Notes under the pieces: generated by a model
What the model was told of the DNA's origin: nothing
Seen by the model: the letters and a program-made list of their open reading frames with translations, nothing else
Databases searched by the model: none
NCBI GenBank assembly: GCA_947259685.1
Contig: CAMYNC010000018.1
Coordinates: 1 to 47,426, forward strand
Source: an uncultured Desulfuromonadales bacterium
Lineage (GTDB): Bacteria > Desulfobacterota > Desulfuromonadia > Desulfuromonadales > Geopsychrobacteraceae
Direction of reading: 5' to 3'
DNA length: 47,426 nt
Shown here: positions 1 through 8,241 of the stretch, one piece after another
Layout: the number at the start of each line of letters is the position of its first letter
Position numbering within the stretch: position 1 is the first letter of the stretch
Position numbers and translations under genes: made by a program

Positions 1-53
1 CTGAGCGGGGTCGGCATTCAGGCTCCGGTCGATCGAATGACTAAGAAACAAAG

Positions 54-77
54 GCGGCCGACCAGTGGGTCGGCCGC
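54..77 (-). terminator. Intrinsic terminator of the cox operon
   Basis: A perfect 10-bp stem (54-63 with 68-77) closes a 4-nt loop. Read on the minus strand it is followed by a T-rich run (TTTGTTTCTT). It lies 33 bp past the coxB stop codon and ends the sco-coxACDB operon. Confidence 0.8.
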
Positions 78-110
78 TGCAACGGACACGTTGGCGGGAT
101 TTTTCCCCGG

Positions 111-1331
111 TCACTGCTTCAATAAGTGATCCACAATGGCTTCGATTTCCTCATCGGTCAGGCCGTCTCCGGCCGGCATGAGCGGCGGGTAGCCGCTGAC
201 GATATCGGCCTTGGGCTGTTTGATTGCCCGCCGTAGGTAGTCCCGGTCGACCTTGATGGTCTCTTGTTTGCCGTCCCGCTCGATGGCCACTTCGCGACTG
301 CCGATCCCTTTAAAGCTGGGACCGACGACCTCGCTGCCGTCCTCGGAATGGCAACCGAGGCAGCCGTTTTCCTCCAGCAGCTGGCGGGTGTCCAGCGGCG
401 GCTTTTCGGCTTTGGTTACCTTGCCAAGCAGGTAATCGATCACCGCCTGCAGGTCCGTTTCGTTGATCTGATCCTCGCCATATGGGGGCATCATCGGCTC
501 GTAACCTTCAACCACCTCGGCATTCGGTTGGCGGATCGAGCGATGCAGGTAATCAGCGTCGATGACCAGCTCTCGTTCTTTTCCGTCGGCTTTAACTTCG
601 CGCTTCTGCCCTGACAGCTGAAAGAGACTGGGGGCAATCCCCTCACTGCCATCCAGGCTGTGGCAGCCGGTGCAGCCCTGTTCGTTGATCACCGTCAGCC
701 CACGCGGTTCGCCGCTCGGCGCTTTCGATTGCGACCAGACAGCGTAATCGGTTTCGTTCAGCGCTTCAATGGTGGTGATCATGGCGGCATGGCCGGTGCC
801 GCAGTATTCGGCGCAGAAGATGTCGTAACTGCCCGGTTCGGTCGCCTCGAACCAGACAAAGGAGTCTAAGCCGGGAACGGCGTCGCGCTTGATGCGAAAG
901 GCCGGGGCGAAGAAGCTGTGCAGCACATCCACTGTCACCAGGTCCACCTTGACCGGTTGGCCGACCGGCACATAGAGTTTGCTGGTTTTACGCCCGTCAG
1001 GATACTCGAACTGCCAGGACCACATACGGGCCGTTGCTTTAACCTCCAGGGCCCCTTCAGGCACATTGCGCAGACCCAGGTAGTTGCTCCAGCCGTACCA
1101 GAACATGGTCAGCACGATCAGAGTCGGCAGCAGGGTCCAGAGCGCTTCCAGCCAGAAACTGCTGTGGGCATGCGAAGTCGGTTCCGGGTATTTTGAACGC
1201 CGGTATTTGACGACAAAATAGAGAGTGGCCAGGGTGATCCCTACCAGCAGCAGCAGGGAAAACCCGAAAATATAGATCAAAACACTATCGACCGCCTGAG
1301 CGGTTGGATTGGTCGGCAGGTTCACGCTCAC
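111..1331 (-). CDS. coxB: Cytochrome c oxidase subunit II with two C-terminal cytochrome c domains (caa3 type)
   Basis: Subunit II of a proton-pumping oxygen reductase. It takes electrons from cytochrome c or an equivalent and passes them through CuA to subunit I. Two membrane helices (about 17-42 and 60-82) are followed by a periplasmic cupredoxin domain. The CuA ligands are visible: H138, then C173, E175, C177, H181 and M184 in CAEYCGTGHAAM. Two haem c sites follow, CTGCH (220-224) and CLGCH (324-328), each with a later MP-type methionine. Standard caa3 subunit II proteins carry one such domain, so this 406-residue protein looks like it has a tandem duplication of it. Last gene of the operon, 2 bp after coxD. 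Confidence 0.95.
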   Translation of the reverse strand: MSVNLPTNPTAQAVDSVLIYIFGFSLLLLVGITLATLYFVVKYRRSKYPEPTSHAHSSFWLEALWTLLPTLIVLTMFWYGWSNYLGLRNVPEGALEVKATARMWSWQFEYPDGRKTSKLYVPVGQPVKVDLVTVDVLHSFFAPAFRIKRDAVPGLDSFVWFEATEPGSYDIFCAEYCGTGHAAMITTIEALNETDYAVWSQSKAPSGEPRGLTVINEQGCTGCHSLDGSEGIAPSLFQLSGQKREVKADGKERELVIDADYLHRSIRQPNAEVVEGYEPMMPPYGEDQINETDLQAVIDYLLGKVTKAEKPPLDTRQLLEENGCLGCHSEDGSEVVGPSFKGIGSREVAIERDGKQETIKVDRDYLRRAIKQPKADIVSGYPPLMPAGDGLTDEEIEAIVDHLLKQ

Positions 1332-1333
1332 TC

Positions 1334-1618
1334 CTAACGGTAAAGCACGTCGGTAAAGGTCAGCCCGATAAATATTGCCAGAATCACCAGCAGCACCGTC
1401 AAGCCGATCTTGAACAGTTTCGATTCCTGGCGCAGATGCATGAAGACAAAAATCACCAGGCTCGATTTGATGGAAGCGACCGCCAGGGCGACCCAGATAT
1501 TCAACGCCCCCAAATGAATCCGCGAGACAGCAACGGTGATGCCCGTTAATATCAGCAGCGAGATCCAGATCAGGATGAAGGTCCGGTAGGGGACCGGTTC
1601 GTGTTTATGCTCCGACAT
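1334..1618 (-). CDS. coxD: Cytochrome c oxidase subunit IV, prokaryotic type
   Basis: A 94-residue small membrane subunit of the caa3 oxidase (COX4_pro/CyoD-like family), with three hydrophobic helices. The family stabilises the catalytic core and has no redox centre. I chose the ATG at 1618, which follows GAGG at 5-nt spacing. A GTG two codons upstream is in frame but has no ribosome site of its own. It lies between coxC and coxB with almost no gap, so it is cotranscribed with them. Confidence 0.88.
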   Translation of the reverse strand: MSEHKHEPVPYRTFILIWISLLILTGITVAVSRIHLGALNIWVALAVASIKSSLVIFVFMHLRQESKLFKIGLTVLLVILAIFIGLTFTDVLYR

Positions 1619-1625
1619 GGTCACC

Positions 1626-2225
1626 TCACAGAATCAGATAATAGAGCGGGAAAACAAAAATCCAGACCAGATCGACCAGATGCCAGTAGAGAGCACTGTT
1701 CTCCAGCAGGGTATAACGGTCGCTGGTGACCTTGTCCTTGGCGGTCATAACGGCGACAATGCCGATCAGGGTGGCGCCGATCAGGACGTGCAGCCCGTGC
1801 AGCCCGGCGGTAAAATAGTAGAGGTTGAAAAAGGAGGTCACCCCGGCGCCCATTTCCGCCAGATGTTCGGAGCCGGGATAGATGCCGTGGCCGATCTCGG
1901 CCGACCACTCGAAATACTTGTTGATCAGAAAGACCACCGCCAGAGCGACGGTTACCCAGCAAAGGGTCAGGCACTGCTTTTTGCGCCCCATCTGAATGGC
2001 GCTGACCGCCAGGGCGATGGTCAGACTGCTGGTCAACAGCACCAGGGTATTGATGGTGCCGAAGTAGATGTTCAACTTGTGGCTGGCTTCTGAGAACTGT
2101 TCGGGGAAATTGCTCAGCGAAACCGCATAAAGAATAAACAGGCCGCTGAACAGGATCACCTCGGTGTAGAGGAACAACCACATGCCGAAGCGATCGCCGG
2201 TGTCGTCACGATGTTCAATACTCAT
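1626..2225 (-). CDS. coxC: Cytochrome c oxidase subunit III
   Basis: A 199-residue, five-helix subunit III (CyoC/CtaE family). Features include the FLYTEVILF segment in the first helix, with the conserved glutamate, and the GLHGLHVLIG segment typical of the family. It has no metal site and supports subunit I. The frame is open further upstream, but the start is at 2225: AAGGAG (2235-2240) lies 9 nt before this ATG. It overlaps the end of coxA by 11 bp, implying translational coupling. Its length matches short five-helix forms rather than seven-helix mitochondrial-type forms. Confidence 0.93.
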   Translation of the reverse strand: MSIEHRDDTGDRFGMWLFLYTEVILFSGLFILYAVSLSNFPEQFSEASHKLNIYFGTINTLVLLTSSLTIALAVSAIQMGRKKQCLTLCWVTVALAVVFLINKYFEWSAEIGHGIYPGSEHLAEMGAGVTSFFNLYYFTAGLHGLHVLIGATLIGIVAVMTAKDKVTSDRYTLLENSALYWHLVDLVWIFVFPLYYLIL

Positions 2226-3834
2226 CGGCAACCACTCCTTCGAATTCGTAGGGGCCCTTGGTGACCACCGGGTCTTCCTCGCCGAAATTCTCCATCGGCG
2301 GTGGCGAAGGGATGGTCCATTCCAGGGTTGCCCCACCCCAGGGGTTATTCCCGACCGGGCGCCCTTTGCGGCAGCCTTGCCAGAGATTTATAAACATGAT
2401 GATCAGGCCGGCCGCCATAATCCAGGAGCCGACGGTTGAGACCAGGTTGAGGGTGGTGAACTCGGGGACATAGTCATAGTACCGGCGTGGCATCCCCATA
2501 ACACCGACCGCCTGCATCGCCATGTAGGTGATGTTGAAGCCGACGAACAGCAACGCCCAGCCGATTACGGCAACCTTATGATTGTACATGCGGCCGGTGA
2601 ATTTCGGCAGCCAGTAGTGCAGGGCGGCAAACATAGCGAAACCGCCGCCGCCGAACATGACGTAGTGGAAATGGCCAACCACAAAGGTGGTGTCGTGCAG
2701 GTGGATGTCGCTGGCGGCTGCCCCTAAGGCCTGTCCGCCCAGTCCGCCGATGGCGAAATTAAAAATAAACGACAGGGCGAACAACATCGGCGGAGCCAGC
2801 TCAATGGAGCCTTTATAGAGGGTCGACACCCAGTTGAAGACTTTAATGGCACTGGGAATGGCGACGATGAAGGTCAAAAAGGAAAAGACCAGAATAGCGA
2901 AGTCGCTCATGCCGCTGGCATACATGTGGTGCGCCCAGACCAGTGAGCCGGCAAAGGCGATGGCCAGGCTTGACAGGGCCATCGCCCAGTAGCCGAACAG
3001 TGGCTTGCGGGCGAAGGTCGGGATCACCTCGGAGATGACCCCCATGCCCGGCAGGATCATGATGTAGACCGCCGGGTGCGAATAGATCCAGAATAGATGC
3101 TGAAAGAGAACCGGGTCGCCACCGCGGGCCGCATCGAAAAGCCCGGCACCGAAGGTTCGCTCCAGGATGATCAGCACCAGGGTAATGCCAATCATCGGGG
3201 TGGCCAACACCTGAATCCAGGCGGTGGCGTAGAGGGTCCAGACGAACAGTGGCATCCGCCCCCAGTTCATCCCTTTACAACGCAAACGGTGGACGGTGGT
3301 GACGAAATTGATTCCGGTGAGAATTGAAGAAAAACCGAGCATGAATGCGGCGAAGGCAGCCAGGTTGACATTGGTTGTTGTCTGGGTGCTGAAGGGGACA
3401 TAGAAGGTCCAGCCGGTATCCGGGACGCCATCGCCACCGAAAACAGCAAAGAGCACCAACACCAGGCCCAGCATGTAGCAGTACCAGGAGAGCAGGTTGA
3501 GCTTGGGAAAAGAGACATCCCTGGCGCCGATATGGATCGGCAGCAGCAGATTACCGAAGGCGGCCGGAATGCTCGGGATGAGGAACAGGAAGATCATGAT
3601 GATCCCGTGTACCGTGAAGGTGGCGTTGTAGGTCTGGGCATCCATGATGGTGGGTCCGGGGGCGATCAGTTCCAGGCGGATGGCCAACCCCAGGCAAGCG
3701 CCGACAATGAACATGGTGATGATGCAGCCCAGGTACATGATGCCGATCCGCTTGTGGTCAGTCGACAGTAGCCAGCCGAGGATTCCCGGGCGGGGACTTT
3801 CCTGCCAGAAGCCCGTGTAGGTGGTTTCGCTCAT
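2215..3834 (-). CDS. coxA: Cytochrome c oxidase subunit I, A2-type (caa3)
   Basis: The catalytic subunit, a 12-helix haem-copper oxygen reductase (539 residues). Visible ligands are H76 (low-spin haem, TVHGI), H253 and Y257 (CuB and the cross-linked tyrosine in YSHPAVY), H302-H303 (CuB), and H388 and H390 (haems, in GHFHY). In A1 enzymes the helix VI motif is HPEVY. Here the glutamate is replaced by alanine and a YS pair precedes the histidine, which is the known hallmark of the A2 subfamily (Thermus/Rhodothermus caa3). It starts inside the last codons of sco (ATGA overlap). Confidence 0.96.
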   Translation of the reverse strand: MSETTYTGFWQESPRPGILGWLLSTDHKRIGIMYLGCIITMFIVGACLGLAIRLELIAPGPTIMDAQTYNATFTVHGIIMIFLFLIPSIPAAFGNLLLPIHIGARDVSFPKLNLLSWYCYMLGLVLVLFAVFGGDGVPDTGWTFYVPFSTQTTTNVNLAAFAAFMLGFSSILTGINFVTTVHRLRCKGMNWGRMPLFVWTLYATAWIQVLATPMIGITLVLIILERTFGAGLFDAARGGDPVLFQHLFWIYSHPAVYIMILPGMGVISEVIPTFARKPLFGYWAMALSSLAIAFAGSLVWAHHMYASGMSDFAILVFSFLTFIVAIPSAIKVFNWVSTLYKGSIELAPPMLFALSFIFNFAIGGLGGQALGAAASDIHLHDTTFVVGHFHYVMFGGGGFAMFAALHYWLPKFTGRMYNHKVAVIGWALLFVGFNITYMAMQAVGVMGMPRRYYDYVPEFTTLNLVSTVGSWIMAAGLIIMFINLWQGCRKGRPVGNNPWGGATLEWTIPSPPPMENFGEEDPVVTKGPYEFEGVVADEY

Positions 3835-4727
3835 TGTTTCTTCTTTCTACCGCTGAGAACCAGATAGGTTAAAAAGCTGCCGAGGGTCAGCAGGATCACT
3901 GTGCCGCTGACGCGCAGCAGGTTGAAGACATATTTCCGTCCTTGCGGATCGTAGCTGAAACAGAATTCCAGCGCCTTGCGGATCGGCACGCCGATCCGGT
4001 TTTCGCTGGCCTCAAACAATGCCATCGATAGATCGAGCGGCAAAAAGCGCTGCCCGGTCAGATAACGAACGATTTCGCCCCGCTCATTGACCACAAAGGC
4101 AACGATCGGATGGAGAAAATCGACGCCTTCCTTTTTATAGTAATAACCTGCGGCATCGGTCAGCTGACGGATCTGCTGTTGCTTGCCGGTCAAAAAATGC
4201 CAAGCTGCTGCGGGAAATGGCGCTTGAATTGCCGTGAGAAAGGTTTTTTTGCTGTGCGCCGCGAGTTCGGTGGTTTCACTCGGGTCGATACTGAAGGTGA
4301 CGATATTGTAGTCGTCTCCGGCGTCCAGCTTGAGCTGCGGCAGCACCTTGGCCAGTCCGCCGAGCAAATAATTACAGACGTTGCGGCATTCGTAGTAGAC
4401 CGGCACAACCAGAGTCGGCCGGTCGATCAGCTGCCCCAGCTTGACTTTCTGACCATCTGAATCGGTAAATTCAAGTTCCAGCGGCAGCGGCTGGCCCAAT
4501 TGTTCGATCAGTTCGACCTTGGCATCGGCTTCAGCCATGGCCAGCATCTTTTCGCGATCATGCCCTTCGGCTGGCATCTGGTGATTACCGTCGTGCGGCA
4601 TATTGTTGCCGAAGGCGGGGAAGATCAAAGTGACAAGCAAGAGCAAAGCCAGGGGCAGGCGGCGCAAAAGATCCTCCTTCAAAGGATTCATAAACATTCC
4701 AATCATAGAACGCAGCAAGTTTAACAT
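3831..4727 (-). CDS. sco: SCO1/SenC-family copper chaperone, C-terminally membrane anchored
   Basis: A thioredoxin-fold protein that delivers copper to, or reduces, the CuA site of cytochrome c oxidase. The CRNVC motif (C114, C118) and the distal H206 (in DFLHPIV) are the copper ligands of the Sco family. There is an N-terminal hydrophobic segment (about 24-40) and a second helix at the C-terminus (about 272-292). Most Sco proteins have only the N-terminal anchor. The start is uncertain: ATGs at 4697 and 4691 would shorten the N-region, and none has a strong ribosome site. First gene of the cox operon. Confidence 0.88.
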   Translation of the reverse strand: MLNLLRSMIGMFMNPLKEDLLRRLPLALLLLVTLIFPAFGNNMPHDGNHQMPAEGHDREKMLAMAEADAKVELIEQLGQPLPLELEFTDSDGQKVKLGQLIDRPTLVVPVYYECRNVCNYLLGGLAKVLPQLKLDAGDDYNIVTFSIDPSETTELAAHSKKTFLTAIQAPFPAAAWHFLTGKQQQIRQLTDAAGYYYKKEGVDFLHPIVAFVVNERGEIVRYLTGQRFLPLDLSMALFEASENRIGVPIRKALEFCFSYDPQGRKYVFNLLRVSGTVILLTLGSFLTYLVLSGRKKKQ

Positions 4728-4798
4728 GCAATCCCGGCAAGTTTACCGAAGTGATCATGTTTTGTAAATCCTGAGCTCGGCAAACTTCCAAAAGGGAG

Positions 4799-4827
4799 TT
4801 GTTTCGATTTTCTCTCCAAGCTATAAC
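4799..4827 (+). promoter_or_regulatory. Candidate promoter of the slyX operon
   Basis: TTGTTT (4799-4804), a 17-bp spacer and TATAAC (4822-4827) resemble a housekeeping sigma promoter. It lies 30 bp before slyX in the gap between the divergent sco and slyX genes. Confidence 0.45.
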
Positions 4828-4857
4828 TTGTGCTGATTTTACAAAGGAGCCAAAACC

Positions 4858-5052
4858 ATGTTGGATGAACTTCAGGAGCGGATGACCGAACTGGAAATCC
4901 GTTTCAGCCATCAGAGTCAACTGATTGACGAGCTAAACGAGGTGGTCACCGACTGTAATCTACGGATCGACCGCCTGAGTAAACAAAATCAGCAGCTGCG
5001 GGAGATGGTCAACAGCCTTTCTCCCGAAATGGAGGAGTCGCCCGATGAGTGA
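4858..5052 (+). CDS. slyX: SlyX-family small coiled-coil protein
   Basis: A 64-residue, highly charged, almost wholly helical protein. It has the SlyX pattern: an N-terminal LQERMTELEIR helix, a polar QLIDELNEVV stretch and heptad-spaced leucines. SlyX proteins are widespread in Proteobacteria and their function is unknown. A good ribosome site (AAAGGAG, 4843-4849) lies 8 nt before the ATG. It is the first gene of a five-gene plus-strand operon and overlaps the next gene by 8 bp. Confidence 0.75.
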   Translation: MLDELQERMTELEIRFSHQSQLIDELNEVVTDCNLRIDRLSKQNQQLREMVNSLSPEMEESPDE

Positions 5053-5581
5053 GCTGCAGCTAAGTCCGACCCTGCGCCGGATTCTGCTGGAAGCGGTGAT
5101 CCTTTGCGCCTTCGCCGCAGCGGTCGGTTTGAGTCTCAACTACCAGATGGTGATGAAGGCCTTCACTGGCAAGACCGTCGCAGTTCCTAAGGTGGCCGGG
5201 CCGCCAGCTGTGGACACAAATGGCGCAGAACCTGTCGCGCCGCAAGCCTTCCCTGAACCGGTCGAGCTGGATGAACTGGACGAACTGCTGGCCGCCGGAG
5301 CCTTGTTGATCGATGCCAGAAACGCCATCGATTATGGTAAAAGCCACCTTCAGGGCGCCGTTTCCCTGCCGCTGGGCGAACTGGATACTCGGCTTGCTGA
5401 CTTTCTCACCGAAGTTTCGAAAGACCGGCCGCTGATCGCCTATTGCAACGGTTTCGGCTGCCCCGATTCATTCGATCTTGGTGTTCGGCTGCTACAGGAA
5501 GGTTTTCAGGAGGTGCTGGTGTTTGAGGGCGGCTATCCGCAATGGCGCGACGCCGGGCGGCCACTGGAGGAGGGGCAATGA
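5045..5581 (+). CDS. Membrane-anchored rhodanese-domain protein
   Basis: A 178-residue protein with an N-terminal signal anchor (about 12-35), a Pro/Ala-rich linker and one rhodanese domain (about 70-175). The domain carries LLIDARNAIDYGKSHLQGA, the usual N-terminal rhodanese signature. The active-site loop is YCNGFGCPDS, with the catalytic cysteine in CNGFGC. Rhodaneses move sulfane sulfur or act in thiol redox chemistry, and this one would face the periplasm. GGAGGA lies about 8 nt upstream. The stop codon overlaps the start of the MauE-like gene (ATGA), and pairing with that redox-type membrane protein suggests joint work on disulfides or persulfides. Confidence 0.85.
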   Translation: MSELQLSPTLRRILLEAVILCAFAAAVGLSLNYQMVMKAFTGKTVAVPKVAGPPAVDTNGAEPVAPQAFPEPVELDELDELLAAGALLIDARNAIDYGKSHLQGAVSLPLGELDTRLADFLTEVSKDRPLIAYCNGFGCPDSFDLGVRLLQEGFQEVLVFEGGYPQWRDAGRPLEEGQ

Positions 5582-6027
5582 ACCGTTTGGCAACGATTGT
5601 TTATCATCTCAGCCGGCTAATCCTGGCGGGAGTGTTTATCTACGCCGGAGTGGTCAAAGGCACCGACCCGGTCGCCTTTGCCGGTCAGGTGGCCAATTAC
5701 CAGATCCTCCCTTACGCCTGGAACTATCTGGTCGCAGCCACGCTGCCTTATCTGGAACTGCTCTGCGGCATGTTGCTGCTGCTTAATAAACGGGTCCGAC
5801 CGGCGGTGCTGGTATTGTTTGTCCTCAACCTGATCTTTATGCTCGCCCTCAGTTCGCTGATTGCGCGCGGCATCGATATCGATTGCGGTTGTTTCAACCC
5901 GGACGCCGAAAATAAAACCAGCCCGCTGCTGGCACTCTGGCGCGATGCAGGATTGATGCTGCTGCTGATTTCCACCTGGATGCTGCGCTACCGGCAGCAT
6001 CCTCCCGAGGCGGTCGATGGCGATTGA
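5578..6027 (+). CDS. DoxX/MauE-family membrane protein
   Basis: A 149-residue protein with four hydrophobic helices. It has the MauE signature CGCF in the second half (DIDCGCFNPDAENKTSPL) and the YAGVVKGTDP segment near the N-terminus. MauE proteins belong to the DoxX-like group and resemble VKOR/DsbB-like redox membrane proteins. The start at 5578 follows a GGAGGAGGGG ribosome site. It overlaps the rhodanese gene by 4 bp and the following radical SAM gene by 11 bp. The substrate is not known. Confidence 0.8.
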   Translation: MNRLATIVYHLSRLILAGVFIYAGVVKGTDPVAFAGQVANYQILPYAWNYLVAATLPYLELLCGMLLLLNKRVRPAVLVLFVLNLIFMLALSSLIARGIDIDCGCFNPDAENKTSPLLALWRDAGLMLLLISTWMLRYRQHPPEAVDGD

Positions 6028-7063
6028 ACCCTGGCAACAGGTGCTGCAGGAGAGTTTGACCGATCCAGAGCAGTTGCTCGGCTGGTTCGATTTTGATCCG
6101 CTGCCGCTAAAAGCGGTCGCCGATCGCTACCCGATGCGGATTCCAGCCTATTATCTAGGGTTGATTCAGGCGGTCGACGATCCGATCTGGCGGCAATGCG
6201 TCCCTGACATTCTCGAATTGAACGAGGCCGGTCTGGTCGATCCTCTCGCCGAAGAAGATCTTTCCCCGACCCCGGCGGTGATTCACCGATATCCCGACCG
6301 GGTGATTTTTCTCGCTTCCGGCAGCTGCGCCAGCTACTGTCGATTTTGTACCCGCAAACGCAAGGTCGGTTGCTCCGGCTTGAGTATGAGCTTTCGTGAA
6401 TTGCGCGAGGGGATCGAATATATCGCCGCCACCCCGCAGATCAAGGACGTGATTCTCTCCGGCGGCGATCCGCTGCTGTTGCCCGATACGGTGCTCGGCG
6501 ACCTGTTGGCGCATATCCACGCCATCCCCCATGTTGAAATAATCCGCATCGGTAGCCGGGTGCCGGTGACCCTGCCGGAACGGATTACCGATAAGCTCTG
6601 CGCTCTGCTGCAGCGCTTTGAGCCACTGTATATCAATACCCATTTCAACCATCCGCGTGAAATCACCCCGCAGACGACTGAGGCCTGCGGCAAGCTGAGC
6701 CGCTGCGGGATTCCACTTGGCAACCAGACCGTGCTGCTGCGTGGGGTCAACGATGACCCACAAACGATGACCGAGCTGTTCCGTGGTCTGCTGAAAATTC
6801 GTGTCAAGCCATACTACCTGCATCAAATGGATCTGGTTTGTGGCACCGCCCACTTCCGCACCCCGGTTGCTAAAGGCCTGGAAATTATGCAAGCTCTGCG
6901 CGGCCCGGTTTCCGGCCTGGCCTCACCCCACTACGTGATCGATCTGCCCGGTGGCAAGGGGAAGGTGCCGTTTTTGCCGGAATATCTGAAACGGCGGGGC
7001 GAGATGCTGCTGATCCGGACTCCGGCAGGTGACCTGGTTGAGTATCCCGATTGCTCTGCTTGA
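6017..7063 (+). CDS. KamA-family radical SAM aminomutase
   Basis: A 348-residue member of the lysine 2,3-aminomutase group: radical SAM with PLP. The cluster motif is CASYCRFC (C104, C108, C111). A GGDPLLL segment follows and a PGGKGK motif near residue 316 supplies the PLP lysine. The family includes lysine 2,3-aminomutase (beta-lysine osmolyte), glutamate mutases and EpmB, which modifies EF-P. The short length is closer to EpmB than to the roughly 416-residue clostridial enzyme. The only EF-P homologue in this window is the EfpL type, and no EpmA is present, so the substrate is open. GAGG lies 6 nt before the ATG, inside the end of the MauE-like gene. Confidence 0.85.
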   Translation: MAIEPWQQVLQESLTDPEQLLGWFDFDPLPLKAVADRYPMRIPAYYLGLIQAVDDPIWRQCVPDILELNEAGLVDPLAEEDLSPTPAVIHRYPDRVIFLASGSCASYCRFCTRKRKVGCSGLSMSFRELREGIEYIAATPQIKDVILSGGDPLLLPDTVLGDLLAHIHAIPHVEIIRIGSRVPVTLPERITDKLCALLQRFEPLYINTHFNHPREITPQTTEACGKLSRCGIPLGNQTVLLRGVNDDPQTMTELFRGLLKIRVKPYYLHQMDLVCGTAHFRTPVAKGLEIMQALRGPVSGLASPHYVIDLPGGKGKVPFLPEYLKRRGEMLLIRTPAGDLVEYPDCSA

Positions 7064-7090
7064 TGCTGAATTGACCTGCATCATGTTTTT
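7061..7090 (+). terminator. Weak hairpin after the KamA-family gene
   Basis: A 6-bp stem (TGATGC 7061-7066 with GCATCA 7078-7083) overlaps the stop codon and is followed by TGTTTTT. It is short and may only reduce read-through into the NapH-like gene. Confidence 0.3.
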
Positions 7091-7131
7091 CAACGCTGGC
7101 AGCGGCTATGCTCTTCCGGCGAGGTAGATAT

Positions 7132-8133
7132 ATGACTTTTCTGAAAATATGGCGCCGCTTGAGCTTCTGGCGGCAACTGGTGCAGTGGGCATTTCTCGGT
7201 TGGTGTGTGTTTCTCGGGGTGCAGTTCGCGCTGTTCGTCGGTTATTACCAGGCTGGCGGGCATGGCACCTATTTCATCCGGCCGCCGGGAGTGGAAGCCT
7301 TTCTGCCGATCGGCGCGTTGGTCAGTTTTAAGGCCTGGCTGACCAGCGGCTATTTTGATCCGGTCCATCCGGCCGCGCTGGTGCTGTTTCTGACTTTTCT
7401 GGCCCTGGCGCTGCTGACGCGAAAATCGTTCTGTTCCTGGATCTGCCCGGTCGGCACCCTGGAAGAAGGGTTGTGGAAGCTGGGCCGAAAGCTGTTCGGC
7501 AGGAATTACCGCATTTGGAGTTGGCTGGATATCCTGCTGCGCTTCAGCAAATACGCGCTGCTGTTGTTTTTCGCCAAGCTGATCCTGCTCGATATGCCGG
7601 CCCTGGCCCTGCAGGGGTTTTTGAAAGCACCCTACTGGGCAATCGCCGATGTTAAAATGCTGCAGTTCTTCACCCGCCTTTCGAGCACCAGTTTGCTGGT
7701 AATCGCCGGGCTGGCAGGCCTTTCGGTTTTCTACCAGAACTTCTGGTGCCGATACCTTTGTCCCTACGGTGCCCTGCTCGGTCTGTTGAGCTTTTTCAGC
7801 CCGCTGAAAATCCGCCGTGAGCAAGCGGGCTGCACCAGCTGCGGCGCCTGTGGCCGGGCCTGCCCGGCGCGGATCGCTGTGCAGCAGCAAGCCGCGGTCT
7901 CTTCGGTGGAATGTACCGGCTGTTTGACCTGCGTCGAGAGCTGCCCGGAACCAGCGACCCTGGCGATCGGTTTCTGGCGCCGGCCGCTGCCCGGCTGGGT
8001 GTTTGCCCTGGTCGTGCTGGCGGTCTTCAGCGGTGGGGTTGGTTTCGGCATGTTGTCCGGCCATTGGCAAACCAGCCTCAGCCATGCCGATTATCTGCGC
8101 CTGATCCCTATGGCGGCACGCCTGGGACATTAA
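7132..8133 (+). CDS. NapH/MauN-type 4Fe-4S membrane protein
   Basis: A 333-residue polytopic membrane protein with two CxxxCP-type motifs at helix ends (FCSWICPVG and WCRYLCPYGALLG). A cytoplasmic two-cluster ferredoxin region follows (CTSCGACGRACP and CTGCLTCVESCP). This is the layout of NapH, MauN, RdxA/CcoG-like and NosR C-terminal modules, which pass quinol electrons to redox partners. I use the ATG at 7132, with GAGG at 7-nt spacing, rather than one eight codons upstream. Its place after rhodanese, MauE-like and KamA genes resembles the MauE/MauN pairing of methylamine operons, but no methylamine dehydrogenase is present. Confidence 0.88.
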   Translation: MTFLKIWRRLSFWRQLVQWAFLGWCVFLGVQFALFVGYYQAGGHGTYFIRPPGVEAFLPIGALVSFKAWLTSGYFDPVHPAALVLFLTFLALALLTRKSFCSWICPVGTLEEGLWKLGRKLFGRNYRIWSWLDILLRFSKYALLLFFAKLILLDMPALALQGFLKAPYWAIADVKMLQFFTRLSSTSLLVIAGLAGLSVFYQNFWCRYLCPYGALLGLLSFFSPLKIRREQAGCTSCGACGRACPARIAVQQQAAVSSVECTGCLTCVESCPEPATLAIGFWRRPLPGWVFALVVLAVFSGGVGFGMLSGHWQTSLSHADYLRLIPMAARLGH

Positions 8134-8180
8134 GTGTGAGGGAGAACGCTGTGGCAACTGCCAGCTATGCCCCCTCATCC

Positions 8181-8213
8181 GGCCTTCGGCCACCTTCTCC
8201 CTCAGGGAGAAGG
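8181..8213. repeat. Double-hairpin REP-like sequence
   Basis: Two adjacent stems: GGCC-TTC-GGCC (8181-8191) and a 9-bp stem with a TCA loop (8193-8201 with 8205-8213). The wording resembles short palindromic repeats found between genes in many proteobacteria. It lies between convergent genes and may end transcripts from both sides, though there is no clear T run. Confidence 0.55.
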
Positions 8214-8241
8214 ATCGAGCGGAAGATTCGTTCTCATCAGA

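Noticed and set aside
1617..2093. 158-residue plus-strand frame
   Set aside because: It lies antisense to coxC; low-complexity Gln/Gly/Asp-rich translation without a family pattern marks it as a shadow of the real gene.
7090..8193. 367-residue minus-strand frame opposite the NapH-like gene
   Set aside because: Arg/Gln/Ala-rich shadow with no domain; the plus-strand gene has clear ferredoxin motifs and membrane helices.
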